Notes: generated from the letters alone by a model not told the origin. A stretch of DNA of 64,000 nt from Rhynchopus sp. YZ270_cl-10 (GCA_964035575.1 OZ037861.1:1178001-1242000), one strand, 5' to 3'. Counted from the stretch's first letter, positions 9,119-19,545 are shown. Numbers and translations: made by a program.

Positions 9119-10304
9119 ATGCTTTCCCTCTTCACAGCCTCTGTGCTGTCCACATGTCTGTGTCCTGACCCGCAGCACTGTCTACCCTTGACCACGCCTC
9201 TTGCCACCACGGAGACTGTTGCCTTTGCAACTGTCCCTGGTGGGTGGAAGCAGTACGACATGGACGCCGTCACCACCATCATGAAGTTCCACACGCTTGC
9301 GGATGTGCCGGAGCTGATCTGTGTGGCGCATGCGAAGGGCGTGCGTGTGGTGTACAACGTGAAGTTCCCGCACGACCAGCTGAACAACGCGACTGCAATT
9401 TCCAACTTCGCTGCGAACGTGTCTGAGACCGTGTTGTCGATGGGCATGGACGGATTCAACTTCGACACTGAAGGGAACAAGGGCAACGCAGCTGGCCTCA
9501 CAGCAATTGTCAAGGAAACGGCTGCAGCGCTGCGTGCACACAACCCGATAGCACAGGTCTCGTTCGACTCAGGTATGTGTCAGACAGTGTACTGAGTTTT
9601 TGTCCGCAGATAAGGTGAAGAATTAGTTACTTCACTAAATCGAGCAAACATATGGTGATCTCAGCGGAGCCGGTTTTAAAACTGCCAATAGCACCTTTTC
9701 CTTTTTCTCTCATCAGTTATCTCGACCCACACAACACCACACCACAGGCATCCACGGCAACTCCGCCACCGGCTACAACCTCTCTGCCGTTGCCGAGCAC
9801 GTCGACTTCTTCATCCCCATGGCCTACGATATGTGTTGGGGCTCGCCCAAGGCAGAGCCGAACAGCCCCATCGCCTCTGTCACACAGGGCGTCGCCGACT
9901 ACGTGAAGTGGGGCTTCGCGCACAAGACCGTGCTGGGCGTGCCGTGGTACGGGTACGACTTCCCTTGCGTGTCCCCATCGCCAGCGGGGTCGTGCAATGT
10001 GACGGAAACGTTCCTCCCAGGTTGGGCCAGGAGCTACGATGCGGCACGTGAACTTGAACAGAACGCAACGGTGGCACCGCAGTACACGGCCAGTGGCGAC
10101 GCACGCTTCTTCTCTTATGAGGTGGCGGGGGTGACGCACCAGCTGTACTACGACGACGTGGCCACGCTGCAGCAGAAGTACGACCTCGTGACAAAGACTG
10201 GCCTCCGTGGAGTCGCGATCTGGACTGCAGACTTTGCGACCAACAACGCAACAGAAGGGGGTACCGCAATGTGGAAGGCTTTTGGCAATGTCAAGAAGCT
10301 GTGA
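9119..10304 (+). CDS. Di-N-acetylchitobiase-like GH18 glycosidase (two exons)
   Basis: Exons 9119-9572 and 9748-10304 join in matching phase to give 336 residues. The intron (175 bp) has gtatgt at its 5' end and cacag at its 3' end; the other nearby acceptor (9716) would break the frame. The protein starts with a short hydrophobic signal-like segment (MLSLFTASVLS), so it probably enters the secretory pathway or lysosome. The GH18 motif DGFNFDTE contains the catalytic acid E118. Further family landmarks are the PMAYD strand, VLGVPWYGYD and GLRGVAIWTAD near the C-terminus, as in animal lysosomal chitobiase. It would hydrolyse chitobiose cores of N-glycans or chitin fragments from the reducing end. 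Length is slightly below animal chitobiases. The superfamily is firm; chitobiase over other GH18 members rests on these motifs recalled from the family. Confidence 0.88.
9573..9747 (+). other. Spliceosomal intron in the GH18 gene
   Basis: GTATGT donor and CACAG acceptor, phase 1. Removing it restores a continuous reading frame across the GH18 fold (SFDS joins to GIHGN). It shows that cis-splicing with ordinary GT-AG borders operates in this genome. Confidence 0.85.
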
Positions 10305-10383
10305 CCCATTTCTTTGCACACAGTAAAAAAAATATATGTGAAAACGACGATTACGTGTGTGTTTTGATAACTTATAGGGGTAA

Positions 10384-10405
10384 TTCTTGCGCAGAATATG
10401 GCCCC
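10384..10405 (+). repeat. Dispersed gcgcagaatatggcccc motif, copy 1
   Basis: A 22-bp block just downstream of the GH18 stop codon. The same block occurs at 52206-52227 and, inverted, at 27728-27748, with a partial inverted copy at 24559-24580. Its function is unknown. Confidence 0.55.
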
Positions 10406-11060
10406 AACGTGTATGTTTTTCCCTTGTTGTGTGATAATCATTTTTTTTTCGACTGAGATGCGTTTTACGTTTCAACTGCTCTTTTCTTTTCGGGATGACA
10501 TTTGACACTCTTAAATCTTTGAGATTTGTTTTGGTACCCACGAACAGTATTAATAGGTCCCCTGAAGATCACTGAAGCATGTGTATCAGGGACACCAGTC
10601 ATGGCGAAGTCCTGAGTTTTGGGACATTGTCCATGAGGCTTGACGTGGGGCTCCACTGTTAGTGTTTCAAGTGTTATTCAAACAATGCAGCGAGGCCTAG
10701 TCCGCCTGAAAATGGACTGGCTGGAAAATATATCAGATGCGGCTAAGGCGAATGCGCACTCGAGATTCTTTACGTTTTACGTACTCCTCAAGTACGCGCA
10801 ATTTGCGTATTTAAACGTAAGAATACCAGAGTACGCCTCAGCCACGCACTGAGTATTTTTTTTTTTTTTGCAATATTTTTCGCATTTCCCTTGCCCTATT
10901 TCTTCTCTTTTTGTTAACGTTTTTTTTGAAAATTTATTTCGCGGGTTTTGCGACAGTAACTGCGTCAGCATTTAACCTGGGTGTGGATCTGAGGAGGTGA
11001 GGAAAACGTTTCAACATTTCACCCTCTCTCTTCCCCCTCCACCATTTCCCATGTCGCCCA
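10406..11060. other. AT-rich spacer, no gene recognised
   Basis: Contains a short palindromic patch around 10767-10845 (repeated tacgc and tttacg words on both strands) and homopolymer T runs. Weak minus-strand open frames at 10934-11179 continue from the neighbouring possible exon but show no known domain. Confidence 0.3.
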
Positions 11061-11414
11061 TTAAGTGATTTCCCTTTTGTTTTGAAGGTCAGGCCCATCC
11101 TCCACCTCTCCTGCTCGCTCCCTGTCCCCTTGAGAGGGCATCCTTTGTCTCCTGGATGGTGACGGAGCTGCCAACGCAAATATGTGTGCGATGGTTTGCT
11201 TCATTTGGAACACCGTACACGAGAGGGCGTACTTCACGTTGCATTTATTTGTGCCCTCCGACCGTCGCCACCCCAAATCCCCTTTTTTCCGGCAAGGTTT
11301 CAGTACTTTTGCAACCACCGCCTTTCGACCACGATAGTATTTTAGTGGGTCCCCATGCATGAAGATGCTTCGCTCTTCATTGTATGTGTCCCTCACCCAG
11401 CCTATCCAGGCAAC
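11061..11414 (-). CDS. Possible minus-strand exon, unknown protein
   Basis: An open frame of 118 codons whose composition is more coding-like than its surroundings (it includes WIGWVRDTYNEERS near the start and many charged residues). There is no upstream ATG. It opens just after a cctag that could be a splice acceptor, so it could be an internal or terminal exon, or a remnant of a dead gene. I recognise no domain and propose no function. Confidence 0.25.
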   Translation of the reverse strand, partial: VAWIGWVRDTYNEERSIFMHGDPLKYYRGRKAVVAKVLKPCRKKGDLGWRRSEGTNKCNVKYALSCTVFQMKQTIAHIFALAAPSPSRRQRMPSQGDRERAGEVEDGPDLQNKREIT

Positions 11415-11961
11415 CTAGGTTCGTCCCACAACGTTTTCCTGACAGCCGTGTACAGTGCAGATCGTGACAAGAAGACAATAGCATGATGCCATGTCTTTTT
11501 GTCTCGGCTTGCATCGTATGTGGGTCAGTTGAGGTGTCTGCTCTTCTGCACACAGGACGGTGCCGCAGGAGAGCGCCATCTTTTATAGATCATCTTTTTC
11601 ATCTTCTGTAAACTGTTGCATTGTTTGCCAGATGTATGTGTTCACCAAAGCTCCCTTTCTTTTCCTCTGAGTGTTCTTTCTGACGGTTTTTCCTCCACTT
11701 TTTCAACAACCTCCCCCCCTGTAAGGGGTAACCGAAGGTGAAGTAAGGTATAGTATTGAAATCCATGTGATGAAACGCACACACCCTCCACCGCACGCAA
11801 GTATCCTCCAGCTTTGGCCCCTAGTATCACCGAACAATGAGGTCTTTTTCTGCAGTTTTGCTGTTCTGCTCACACTTTCACGCATAAACAAATATGCAGG
11901 GTTTCCTGCTTTTACCATACAGTACAACACGCAACTTACTGGAGACCGCTGGCTAGTTGAT
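11415..11961. other. Intergenic stretch without a recognised gene
   Basis: Mixed composition with short open frames on both strands that do not look like conserved proteins. No repeat family from elsewhere in the window was noticed here. Confidence 0.3.
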
Positions 11962-12047
11962 CAAGTTCACATCCAGACTCCGTGTCTCCAACCGGGTCTA
12001 TACGAGTCCGAATGGACTGGCGGGCGTAACACTTCGAGGAGCCTTGT
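11962..12047 (+). repeat. 86-bp identical repeat, copy 1, upstream of a WD40 gene
   Basis: This 86-bp block is identical to 27609-27695 in the same orientation. It lies about 145 bp before the ATG of the WD40 gene at 12193; the other copy lies about 125 bp before the LRR gene at 27819. It contains the small hairpin agtccgaatggact. It could be a promoter module, a transcribed leader, an ncRNA gene or a transposon scrap. Sequence flanking the block differs between the two sites. Confidence 0.8.
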
Positions 12048-12192
12048 TGTTCCGAGGGTTTGAGCCTTATGGCCAGTACCTACGGTTCGGCCTCGTTCAC
12101 TGACCTCTTTCTATTTTGTATAGATCTACTTCTGTTCACTTCACACAAAACGTACAACAGCATTGCACCCCCACACACATTACACATTGCAC

Positions 12193-13293
12193 ATGGAGGT
12201 CACAGTGAAGAGCACCGAATGCGGGTCAGTGCGTTCCTTTGACGTCAACGAAGCTGACACTGTCGCGTGTCTCGCTGCGTCGGCTTCGTGTGCCTTCTTC
12301 GGAAAGGCACATCACGAACTGTCGCTGGAGACTGAGGACGGGGTGGTGCTGGACCCGCAGGCACTCATAGCAGAGACTGGGCTCGAGGCAGGTGGCGTGG
12401 TGAGGCTGCTGTGTGCGCCGGTGTTGGTGAAGACGTATGCGGTTGTGAGCACGTCCTTCGCAGTCTCGGAGTCTGGTGCTCGCATGGCTGTGGGGAATGC
12501 GGATGGGACGGCAACGATGTTTGACACAACAACGGGGTCTGTACTGTGGCAGACACCTTCCCCGTCGATGCGCTGTTTTGCGAAGGTGTTTTCAATTGCC
12601 TTCAGCACCGATGAGGGCAGTGTTGCGTATGGTAGGGGGTGCGACGCGCTGCTCCTCAACGCACACAGCGGTGCAAAGCAGTGCACCATGACGTTGCCTC
12701 CGCGATCTGACAACCACGTCACGGCAGTCTGCTTCGCTGGGGAACGCATCTTCGTCGGCAGCAGCATCGGTGGGCTCAGCATTTTTGAATCTTCGGGTCT
12801 TCTGGTCCGCAACGCCACGGCACACAGACAGTGGGTGTGCCGCGTCGCGTGCGCAGGGCGCTGGCTGTTCTCCTGCTCCTCAGACAACGACCTCAGGCGG
12901 TGGGACCACGACGGCGTCTGCGTCGGCGTGCTTGCGTTCCCTGTGGTCATGATCCGCGATGTCGCAGTAGGTTCTGGCTTTGTGTGGTGCGCCGCTGGAC
13001 ATGCTGTCGAGAAACGGTGTGTGCACGCTGAACGGCGTAAGTCCGGCACACTGGAGGGGCACACAGCACGTGTCCAGCACCTAGCTACCTGCGAAGGTGC
13101 AGACCTTGTTGTGTCTGCTAGCGGCGATGACAGTACCATACGCTTCTGGGACGCAGACACCTGCAAAGAGCTGGACATCACCGTGGACTGTAGTGGCAAT
13201 AACTCGCTAGGCCTTGCAATGGGCGCATCCTGTGCGAACAGGCTCTTTGTGCGGTACGCCGACAAGGTCGTAGTTACAGGAATAAGATCCTGA
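12193..13293 (+). CDS. WD40-type protein with possible ubiquitin-like N-terminus
   Basis: 366 residues from the ATG giving MEVTVKS. Residues 1-75 look like a beta-grasp (ubiquitin-like) domain: a beta-hairpin start, a helix, then an ending GLEAGGVVRLL. The rest (about 85-360) is a single propeller of diverged WD40 repeats; the clearest repeat ends are DLRRWDHDG and TIRFWDADT. The protein has no membrane segment and is probably cytoplasmic. The head-plus-repeat layout parallels the gene at 27819, and both genes share the 86-bp upstream block. A scaffold or sensor role is plausible, but no partner is visible. The WD40 call is good; the ubiquitin-like head is inferred from pattern only and needs structure prediction. 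Confidence 0.8.
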   Translation: MEVTVKSTECGSVRSFDVNEADTVACLAASASCAFFGKAHHELSLETEDGVVLDPQALIAETGLEAGGVVRLLCAPVLVKTYAVVSTSFAVSESGARMAVGNADGTATMFDTTTGSVLWQTPSPSMRCFAKVFSIAFSTDEGSVAYGRGCDALLLNAHSGAKQCTMTLPPRSDNHVTAVCFAGERIFVGSSIGGLSIFESSGLLVRNATAHRQWVCRVACAGRWLFSCSSDNDLRRWDHDGVCVGVLAFPVVMIRDVAVGSGFVWCAAGHAVEKRCVHAERRKSGTLEGHTARVQHLATCEGADLVVSASGDDSTIRFWDADTCKELDITVDCSGNNSLGLAMGASCANRLFVRYADKVVVTGIRS

Positions 13294-13367
13294 GAGGGAT
13301 TTTAACAAAAGCAAAATAATTGTGTAAAAATGGGGTGATCAGAGGTACTTTTTTGCAGCTCGAGTCA

Positions 13368-13631
13368 AGAAAAATCACAAAAAATCACAACGGTTACAAA
13401 CGGTTACAAATGCTTACAAAAACGAAATTATGATTTTGTTTGGGTTTTTTGTGAGCGTACGTGATTTTTTGTGATTTTCTGTGATTTTTTGTGATTTTTT
13501 GTGATTCGCATTCCGGATTTTGTGATTTTTTGTGATTTTCTGTGATTTTTTGTGATTCGCATTCCGGATTTTGTGATTTTTTGTGATTTTCTGTGATTCG
13601 CATTCCAGATGTTTGTGATTTTTTGTGATTG
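13368..13631. repeat. Low-complexity tandem repeat (tgtgatttt units)
   Basis: Built from gtgattttttgtgatttt words, with a longer unit of nearly 60 bp marked by gattcgcattcc repeated about 2.5 times between 13459 and 13620. The left end (aaaaatcacaaaaaatcac) is an inverted form, so the block could fold back. Minus-strand frames through it are repeat artefacts. Confidence 0.7.
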
Positions 13632-13765
13632 AATGGTACTATACGGGGGGTTTAAAAGTTTAAAACATATTTTTGTCAAAACTATGAGATTTTTTTGTGG
13701 CTGATTTCAAGGCGCAGACCACTAGTCTTGTAAGGTTTTGTGCTACATATTTTCGTCGAATACTC

Positions 13766-13866
13766 ATACTCGTGCGTTCTGCGTATCCACCTCCCCGCTT
13801 GTTTTCCCTCCTCTCTTTCCCCCCCCCTGCTCCACGACACTTTATGTACTTCAAGCAAACACAGTC
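13766..13866 (+). mobile_element. Relic resembling the hAT element leader
   Basis: This stretch (ctccccgcttgttttc, a C/T-rich run, then acttcaagcaaacaca) closely parallels 61768-61862, the sequence just before the hAT transposase ATG. The following sequence does not encode transposase, so it looks like a 5' fragment of a related element, or a shared promoter segment. Confidence 0.45.
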
Positions 13867-14224
13867 AAACCGTTGCCTATTTACCGTTATCAAGTCGAGA
13901 AGAAAAAAATGTGGAAGCAGCGAACAACAAAACAACCTTTAATTTTCCCGTTTTTTTTTTAGCCTTTTGAGAAACAAAGAGTAATGAGTCTCTCGAGCAT
14001 TTTGTTATGTAAACCGAATCGAGTATCGTGAGAGACAAGAACCACACACACACAACAAATATAAGATACAACAGAAGAAGTAAGAACTGCAAAATGAGAT
14101 CTGCAAAGAGAATCCAAAGAAACTTGTGAGACAATAACAATGGCGTGATAACATATCGCGCCAAATCAGCTCTTCAGCCTTAGCTTAAAAACTCTCAACT
14201 TTTGTTTTGGCCACACCCATATCC

Positions 14225-14341
14225 CCACCTGATTTTTACCCCGCGTATAGGCGCGTATAGCGCGTAAAGGCTGGGAAAAAGGGGTGTGGTTTGGCCTTTT
14301 CGGGCCTATACGCGCCTCTACGCGGGGTAAAAATCAGGTGG
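14225..14341. mobile_element. 117-bp MITE with 5-bp target duplication
   Basis: Inverted arms of about 35 bp (ccacctgatttttaccccgc on the left, its complement on the right with one or two differences) are flanked by direct tatcc repeats at 14220-14224 and 14342-14346. The superfamily is unknown. Related, more decayed ends occur near 33040 and 34190. Confidence 0.75.
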
Positions 14342-14885
14342 TATCCATGCATGGTACAGACACCAAACCTCGCATTCGTTGCGTCAACTGCACGCAACCC
14401 CTCTAGCCCTATGTGATACGCGGCCTGCATCGCGTCTGAGAAAGCTACCCCTCACCCCTTCCCTCACCCCATCTTTTTCTCTGTATTTTCTCCCCTCTGT
14501 GTGTTTTGGACTAGGTCATCTTTCGGGTGTTCTCCTATGTATCACAAGACGTGTTCCTTATCTTGCGCTGTTCCTTGTCCAACGATTGACCAAGCCACCA
14601 AACACTGTACCAAAGGATGAGGTAGTTAAAGGGGAAAGTGGAAGGGAGTGACATCTCAGTTTCCTGCGTCGGGGCCCGGAAAAGCAGTCATGTTTTCCAG
14701 CTAAAAGGCGCAGTTCCAATTTTTTTTCTTACTTTTTTTCTTTTTTTTTTCTTGTACGAAGGCTCAGCGGCTGCTTTTTTGTTGTTGGTCTAGTCCGGCT
14801 TTTAGTTTTGCGAGACAAAGCAGAACATGCTGTGGTATCGGAACTTGCCCGCCAAAGAGTCCTGCCTTCCGGTCGACGTACGTAC

Positions 14886-15356
14886 CTACTTTGGCGTCAT
14901 ACGATGCGTGTGCAGCGTCAGGTCGTACTGGACGCCAAGCTTATGAACTGCTGCGTCGTCACCCCGTGCTCCTCCTTCCTGTTCAGCCACGTTGACTCTT
15001 TCAAGCCCCATGAACGTATCGTGTATATGCACAACATCCTCGCTGATTCGCCTAGTACCAGGAAATTGTCCACCCATGTTTCGCCCTCGCTCGCTGGTCG
15101 TCGTGCAGAACACGAGCTGTTCTGTGTGCGATGGACGGCGTATGCCACCCATCGTGTACATGCACGTCAGATACATCTTCGCAAAAGTTCTCCTCGCCCC
15201 CCGAAAATAGCTTTGTCCCTGTGGACTGTGAATTGAGAGAAGAACGATGTTGATACGTGGAGGTGGTACGGCGTCTTTGCCTTCGACTTCCTCCATGACA
15301 TCTCTTGCATCGCTCCAGGGCTTCCACGCCGCTATGAACGTGGCCAGATCCGTCAT
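14886..15356 (-). CDS. Hypothetical minus-strand ORF, possibly glycosyltransferase-like
   Basis: A 157-codon frame from an ATG (MTDLATF) ending MTPK. It looks coding: balanced composition and plausible secondary structure (INIVLLSIHSPQGQSYFRGA, RRISEDVVHIHDTFMGLE). The last segment weakly resembles the region of GT31 galactosyltransferases with the pattern E..gDi...d..D.y..L, but the catalytic context is not clear and the protein is about half the usual length. It lies head-to-head with the transporter at 15434, about 80 bp apart. It could be a truncated gene or an exon. An antisense frame also stays open, so strand assignment is not certain. Confidence 0.35.
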   Translation of the reverse strand: MTDLATFIAAWKPWSDARDVMEEVEGKDAVPPPRINIVLLSIHSPQGQSYFRGARRTFAKMYLTCMYTMGGIRRPSHTEQLVFCTTTSERGRNMGGQFPGTRRISEDVVHIHDTFMGLERVNVAEQEGGARGDDAAVHKLGVQYDLTLHTHRMTPK

Positions 15357-15433
15357 CAGGTCCAGCACCTCTCCAGCTCCCCCATCACAGATACATCCCC
15401 CCTAAATCTTTCTCCTCTTTTACACTAATCCAA

Positions 15434-17956
15434 ATGCGCATTGCGACGTTGTGCGCTCTTGCAGTGCTAGGCGCTGCTATACCAGCTCTTGCCACCCACA
15501 AGACCGGATGGGGGGAACGCGACCCTGAAGACCGAGGCATTGTGAGTGGCGCCGACATCGGCCTGCGCGCCCTGCGTGCTGTGGGGCGTGGCGGTGCTGG
15601 AGCGGAGCCTGCCGCTCAGGTACGTGGACAGGACATCCTCGACTCCTTCCTGCAGGGCATCGAGGCAGGCGCGTACGACGCACCGCACGACGCGTGGGAG
15701 GAGGTCACCACCGGCACGAAGATCGCACCCATCTTCACGGAGCAGCTGACCCTCGACATCATCGTCTCGCTGCTTGCCATGATCGCGACCATCAGCGCCT
15801 CTGCCAGCGGTATTGGCGGCGGTGGGCTGTTGGTGCCGATCTACCTGATCGTGATGGGGTGGAGTGTGAAGAACGCTGTCCCGCTCTCAAACGCAACCAT
15901 CTTCGGGAACGCAGTGACGAACATCATCATCAACTTCCCGCTGCGCCACCCGACGGCAGACCGCCCGCTTGTTGACTTCGACCTGGCCTTGGTGCTTATC
16001 CCTATGGAACTGACTGGAAGTCTCGTTGGCGTGCTGCTGAACATCCTTTTCCCTCAATGGCTCACTCTTGTGTGTCTCTTCCTCCTTCTTCTCTCTACCA
16101 CACACCGTACCTACAACAAAGGCAAGGCGACGTGGATCAAAGAGAACAAAGAACGTCAGCAGGTCGAGCGTCGTGAGGCAGCAGAGAAGGCCACCATTGG
16201 CGACACAAAGGAGGTGCAGGTGACGTGCGACACGACGACGGAGGCCTTTGAGGTGATCAACGGCGAGAGCAAAGCACTGCAGACGAACCGCCTCCGCGTC
16301 GCCTTTGGCGGGAAGGTGGGCCAGCATGCGGTGCTGCGCGACGCAGAGGACGCGCAGATGAAGTCGTTCGAGTTTGCCTCCGTGGACGACGCTGCGAGCT
16401 ACACGCTTGTCTGGGTCGACGCTCTTGTGGAGGAGGCTGAGGGTGGCGTGGACTACTCCTTCCGTGCACTCTTCTCTGCAACCGAGCCCACAGGCAGGAT
16501 CCCAACGGAGAAGGACCACCGCTCGCTCATTGTCCTCGACGTTCCCCGCGCCACACGCCACCTTGGGAAGGGACAGCCCATCGACACGTGGAACACAGAG
16601 ATGGTGCTCTCGTGGGTGCAGACCTTTACAGATGCGTCCGCTGCACTGTGCTACGGAATCGAGAGCACGCTTGTGACCGGAACAGACCTGCTGATGTGGG
16701 CGAGCAACGTAGATGTGGCACAGCGTGACCTCGAGAAGCTGGGGGTTCTTGCGGCGTCGGACGTGAACATGATCATCTCGCATGTGACGCAGCTGAACAA
16801 CGAGGACTACATGCTGCTTGTGCACAGCTCGCAGGACCTGCCGTGGGGGAGCTGGAACCGCTCTGCAGAGTGGCGCGAGGGAGATGAGCAGAAGGCAGGG
16901 CTCGACCAGGACGGATGGATGCCCGACGACCCAAACCACCCGAAGTGCCGCCCTGCATCGTACGTCTCGAGCCAGGCCTACGTCCAAGTGTACAACTGGG
17001 AGAACAGCGACGTGGTTGCCTTCGTTGGGAAGGTGACGGACTACAACTTTGCGCTGAAGGAGGCCATCACGAAGAACGACATCGACGGAAAGTCGCTCAT
17101 GGCACTCACCTCCGACGACCTGAAGGGCCTTGGCGTGCCGCAGCTGGGCCCACGCTTGGCGCTTCTGTCTCGCATTGCCGAGCTTGACTCCCTGCACAAA
17201 GCACACCAGAAGATTGTAGACTCCGAGCGCGACATCCCATACTCGACAAACCTGCTGACTCTGTTCCTGTCGTGGCTGATGCTTCTCGTCCTGGCGCTGC
17301 TGAAGGGCGGCGGGAAGAGCGGCGGACAGAGCCCCGTCGCGAAGTGGGAGGGCAAGCAGCAGGAAGAGTTCTGTGGGTCCCCCACCTTCTGGGTGCTCTG
17401 GTGGATCGGCGTGCCGGTTCTTGTCATTGTGACGTATTTCGCGGGGAACTACCTGCTGCAGAAGCACAAGATGAAGGTCAAGACACACTTTGCGTTCCAC
17501 GAGGGTGACATCAAGTGGACGGAGAAGCGTGCACGCATCTATCCAGCGATTGTGATCATTGCGGGCGTGCTTGCGGGTCTGCTTGGTGTGGGTGGTGCCA
17601 TGGTGACTGGACCACTTATGCTTGAAATGGGAATGATCCCACGTGTCTCCACTGCGACGTCGTCTTTCTTGATCATCTTCACGACAGGTGTGGCCGCCAT
17701 TGCGTACGTCTCGCTTGGTCAGCTTCGTATTGACTACGCCATCTGGTTCGCGCTGATGGGAGCTGTAGGCGCAGCGCTCGGCCTGAACATCATTGGGATG
17801 CTTTTGAAGAAGTACAACAGGCAGTCCCTGGTGATCTGGTCTTTGACCCTTGTCTTCGTCCTTGCAGCTGTCATGAGTGTCGTCATCTTTATGATGGTCA
17901 TCACGAAGGACATCGCTGAGGGCAATGATATGGGAATGCGCAACATCTGTGGATGA
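15434..17956 (+). CDS. TauE/SafE-family transporter with central SAM domains
   Basis: 840 residues. A cleavable signal peptide (MRIATLCALAVLGA, ending ALA) is followed by a soluble stretch. TauE/SafE half one (about 105-235) contains the glycine-rich SGIGGGGLLVP motif and three or more membrane spans. A large cytoplasmic-type insert follows: a beta-rich region (about 260-360), a SAM-like domain (about 386-455) and a clearer SAM domain (about 522-585, ending LKGLGVPQLGPRLALL). TauE/SafE half two (about 606-825) has GLLGVGGAMVTGP and four or more spans. Family members export or import sulfite, sulfonates or similar organic anions. SAM domains usually polymerise or bind partners, so the transporter may be clustered or regulated through the insert. 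Substrate is not deducible. No introns were seen. Confidence 0.87.
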   Translation: MRIATLCALAVLGAAIPALATHKTGWGERDPEDRGIVSGADIGLRALRAVGRGGAGAEPAAQVRGQDILDSFLQGIEAGAYDAPHDAWEEVTTGTKIAPIFTEQLTLDIIVSLLAMIATISASASGIGGGGLLVPIYLIVMGWSVKNAVPLSNATIFGNAVTNIIINFPLRHPTADRPLVDFDLALVLIPMELTGSLVGVLLNILFPQWLTLVCLFLLLLSTTHRTYNKGKATWIKENKERQQVERREAAEKATIGDTKEVQVTCDTTTEAFEVINGESKALQTNRLRVAFGGKVGQHAVLRDAEDAQMKSFEFASVDDAASYTLVWVDALVEEAEGGVDYSFRALFSATEPTGRIPTEKDHRSLIVLDVPRATRHLGKGQPIDTWNTEMVLSWVQTFTDASAALCYGIESTLVTGTDLLMWASNVDVAQRDLEKLGVLAASDVNMIISHVTQLNNEDYMLLVHSSQDLPWGSWNRSAEWREGDEQKAGLDQDGWMPDDPNHPKCRPASYVSSQAYVQVYNWENSDVVAFVGKVTDYNFALKEAITKNDIDGKSLMALTSDDLKGLGVPQLGPRLALLSRIAELDSLHKAHQKIVDSERDIPYSTNLLTLFLSWLMLLVLALLKGGGKSGGQSPVAKWEGKQQEEFCGSPTFWVLWWIGVPVLVIVTYFAGNYLLQKHKMKVKTHFAFHEGDIKWTEKRARIYPAIVIIAGVLAGLLGVGGAMVTGPLMLEMGMIPRVSTATSSFLIIFTTGVAAIAYVSLGQLRIDYAIWFALMGAVGAALGLNIIGMLLKKYNRQSLVIWSLTLVFVLAAVMSVVIFMMVITKDIAEGNDMGMRNICG

Positions 17957-18630
17957 TTTAAAAACAAAACAAACTTTTCACTTTCAATACCCCTCCCCTC
18001 AAAGACCGTAAAACGTTGTTCTCTTGTTCCCCCCCCATAATTAATCCCTTCGCAAAAAAAAAAAAAAAAAGAAGAAGAAAAAATTCAAAGGTGCAAGAAA
18101 AAGGCAAAAAAAAAAAAACACTTTAGTCTTATTCTAAGATTCTTAGAATCTTGCATTATTTGTCATGCCTTTTTTTCTTTTTTTTTGTCCCCACACAAAT
18201 ACTTTCTCCCCTCAGTTTCAGAGATAAATTGAAGCAACCTCTTTTTTGTGTTGCTCTGTTTTAATTCTTCTTTTGTGAGCGCTTTTTTTTCGTTTGCACA
18301 TAATTTCCTCTCACCCCACCCCACCCCCATAATATTTTCAAGTGGGATTTCTAAAATTTTTGGACCTTCCTAAGAATCCTTCCTGCTTTTGTTTTTCCCC
18401 CTATTTGGTGAACCCACATTGTGTTTTACAAAGTTTACTGGCAAGGCAAGAAAAACTCGATGTGTGGCGCTTTTCCTCCAACGAAGCTTTTGCGCTACCG
18501 ACCATGTGTGTATGGGCATCACACCCTTTTTTCGAGAATTTGGGGGTGGGCATCACAAAAATTTCTATGGGTTTTTTACATGGGACTTTTTTTTTTGGGT
18601 TGCATCGCAGGGTTGTTTCTAGGATCTCGT
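17957..18630. other. AT-rich downstream spacer
   Basis: Homopolymer A and T tracts follow the transporter stop; the palindrome attctaagattcttagaat is at about 18130-18149. No gene recognised. Confidence 0.35.
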
Positions 18631-19545
18631 TTTTCCCAACCTTCCTGTATACACGCGTCAGCAACCAATACAGGTAGTGTATTGAAATGATTCTGGGGGG
18701 GGGTAAGGGGTCTAATTTTAATTTCGTCGATTTTGAGAAAAATTTTGGCCAAAAATGGGCCCCACGTATAAGGAACCGGGCTCATATTTCTCAAAATTTA
18801 AGTGGTCAAAAAATTGTCCAATTTTCCGAAATGACCCCACCGCTGCACGGGCGGAGCCCAAAAATGCAAATAAGCCACTTTTTGGTTTCATTGAAATGAT
18901 GCGGCTGACACTGAGGAATTATGGTTTACGGCGTCCCATTGAGGGGGCGAACCCTTTTTAATTTTTCCCAACCTTCCTGTATACACGCGTCAGCAACCAA
19001 TACAGGTAGTGTATTGAAATGATTCTGGGGGGGGGTAAGGGGTCTAATTTTAATTTCGTCGATTTTGAGAAAAATTTTGGCCAAAAATGGGCCCCACGTA
19101 TAAGGAACCGGGCTCATATTTCTCAAAATTTAAGTGGTCAAAAAATTGTCCAATTTTCCGAAATGACCCCACCGCTGCACGGGCGGAGCCCAAAAATGCA
19201 AATAAGCCACTTTTTCCCAACCTTCCTGTATACACGCGTCAGCAACCAATACAGGTAGTGTATTGAAATGATTCTGGGGGGGGGTAAGGGGTCTAATTTT
19301 AATTTCGTCGATTTTGAGAAAAATTTTGGCCAAAAATGGGCCCCACGTATAAGGAACCGGGCTCATATTTCTCAAAATTTAAGTGGTCAAAAAATTGTCC
19401 AATTTTCGAGATTGACCCCACCACTGCACGGGCGGAGCCCAAAAATGCAAATAAGCCACTTTTTGGTTTCATTGAAATGATGCGGCTGACACTGAGGAAT
19501 TATGGTTTACGGCGTCCCATTGAGGGGGCGAACCCTTTTTAATTT
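18631..19545. repeat. Three-copy tandem repeat (332, 249 and 334 bp)
   Basis: Copies begin with ttttcccaaccttcctgt at 18631, 18963 and 19212. Copy 2 lacks the last 83 bp that copies 1 and 3 share (ggtttcattgaaatgatg to gcgaacccttttt). Copies 1 and 2 look identical where they overlap; copy 3 has a small patch of differences. Short identical ORFs on both strands come from the repetition. Diverged relatives occur near 37725-37805 (inverted) and 42735-42800. Confidence 0.9.

Noticed and set aside
11962-12047. tRNA gene
   Set aside because: Length and small hairpin invited the idea, but no acceptor stem, anticodon arm or canonical B box could be laid out on either strand.
15887-17500. 537-codon minus-strand frame opposite the transporter
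   Set aside because: Same codon-bias effect; the plus strand encodes recognisable TauE/SafE and SAM domains.
18687-19542. Sets of identical 60-80-codon proteins
   Set aside because: They repeat exactly with the 249-332-bp DNA repeat and occur on both strands, so they reflect the repeat and not genes.
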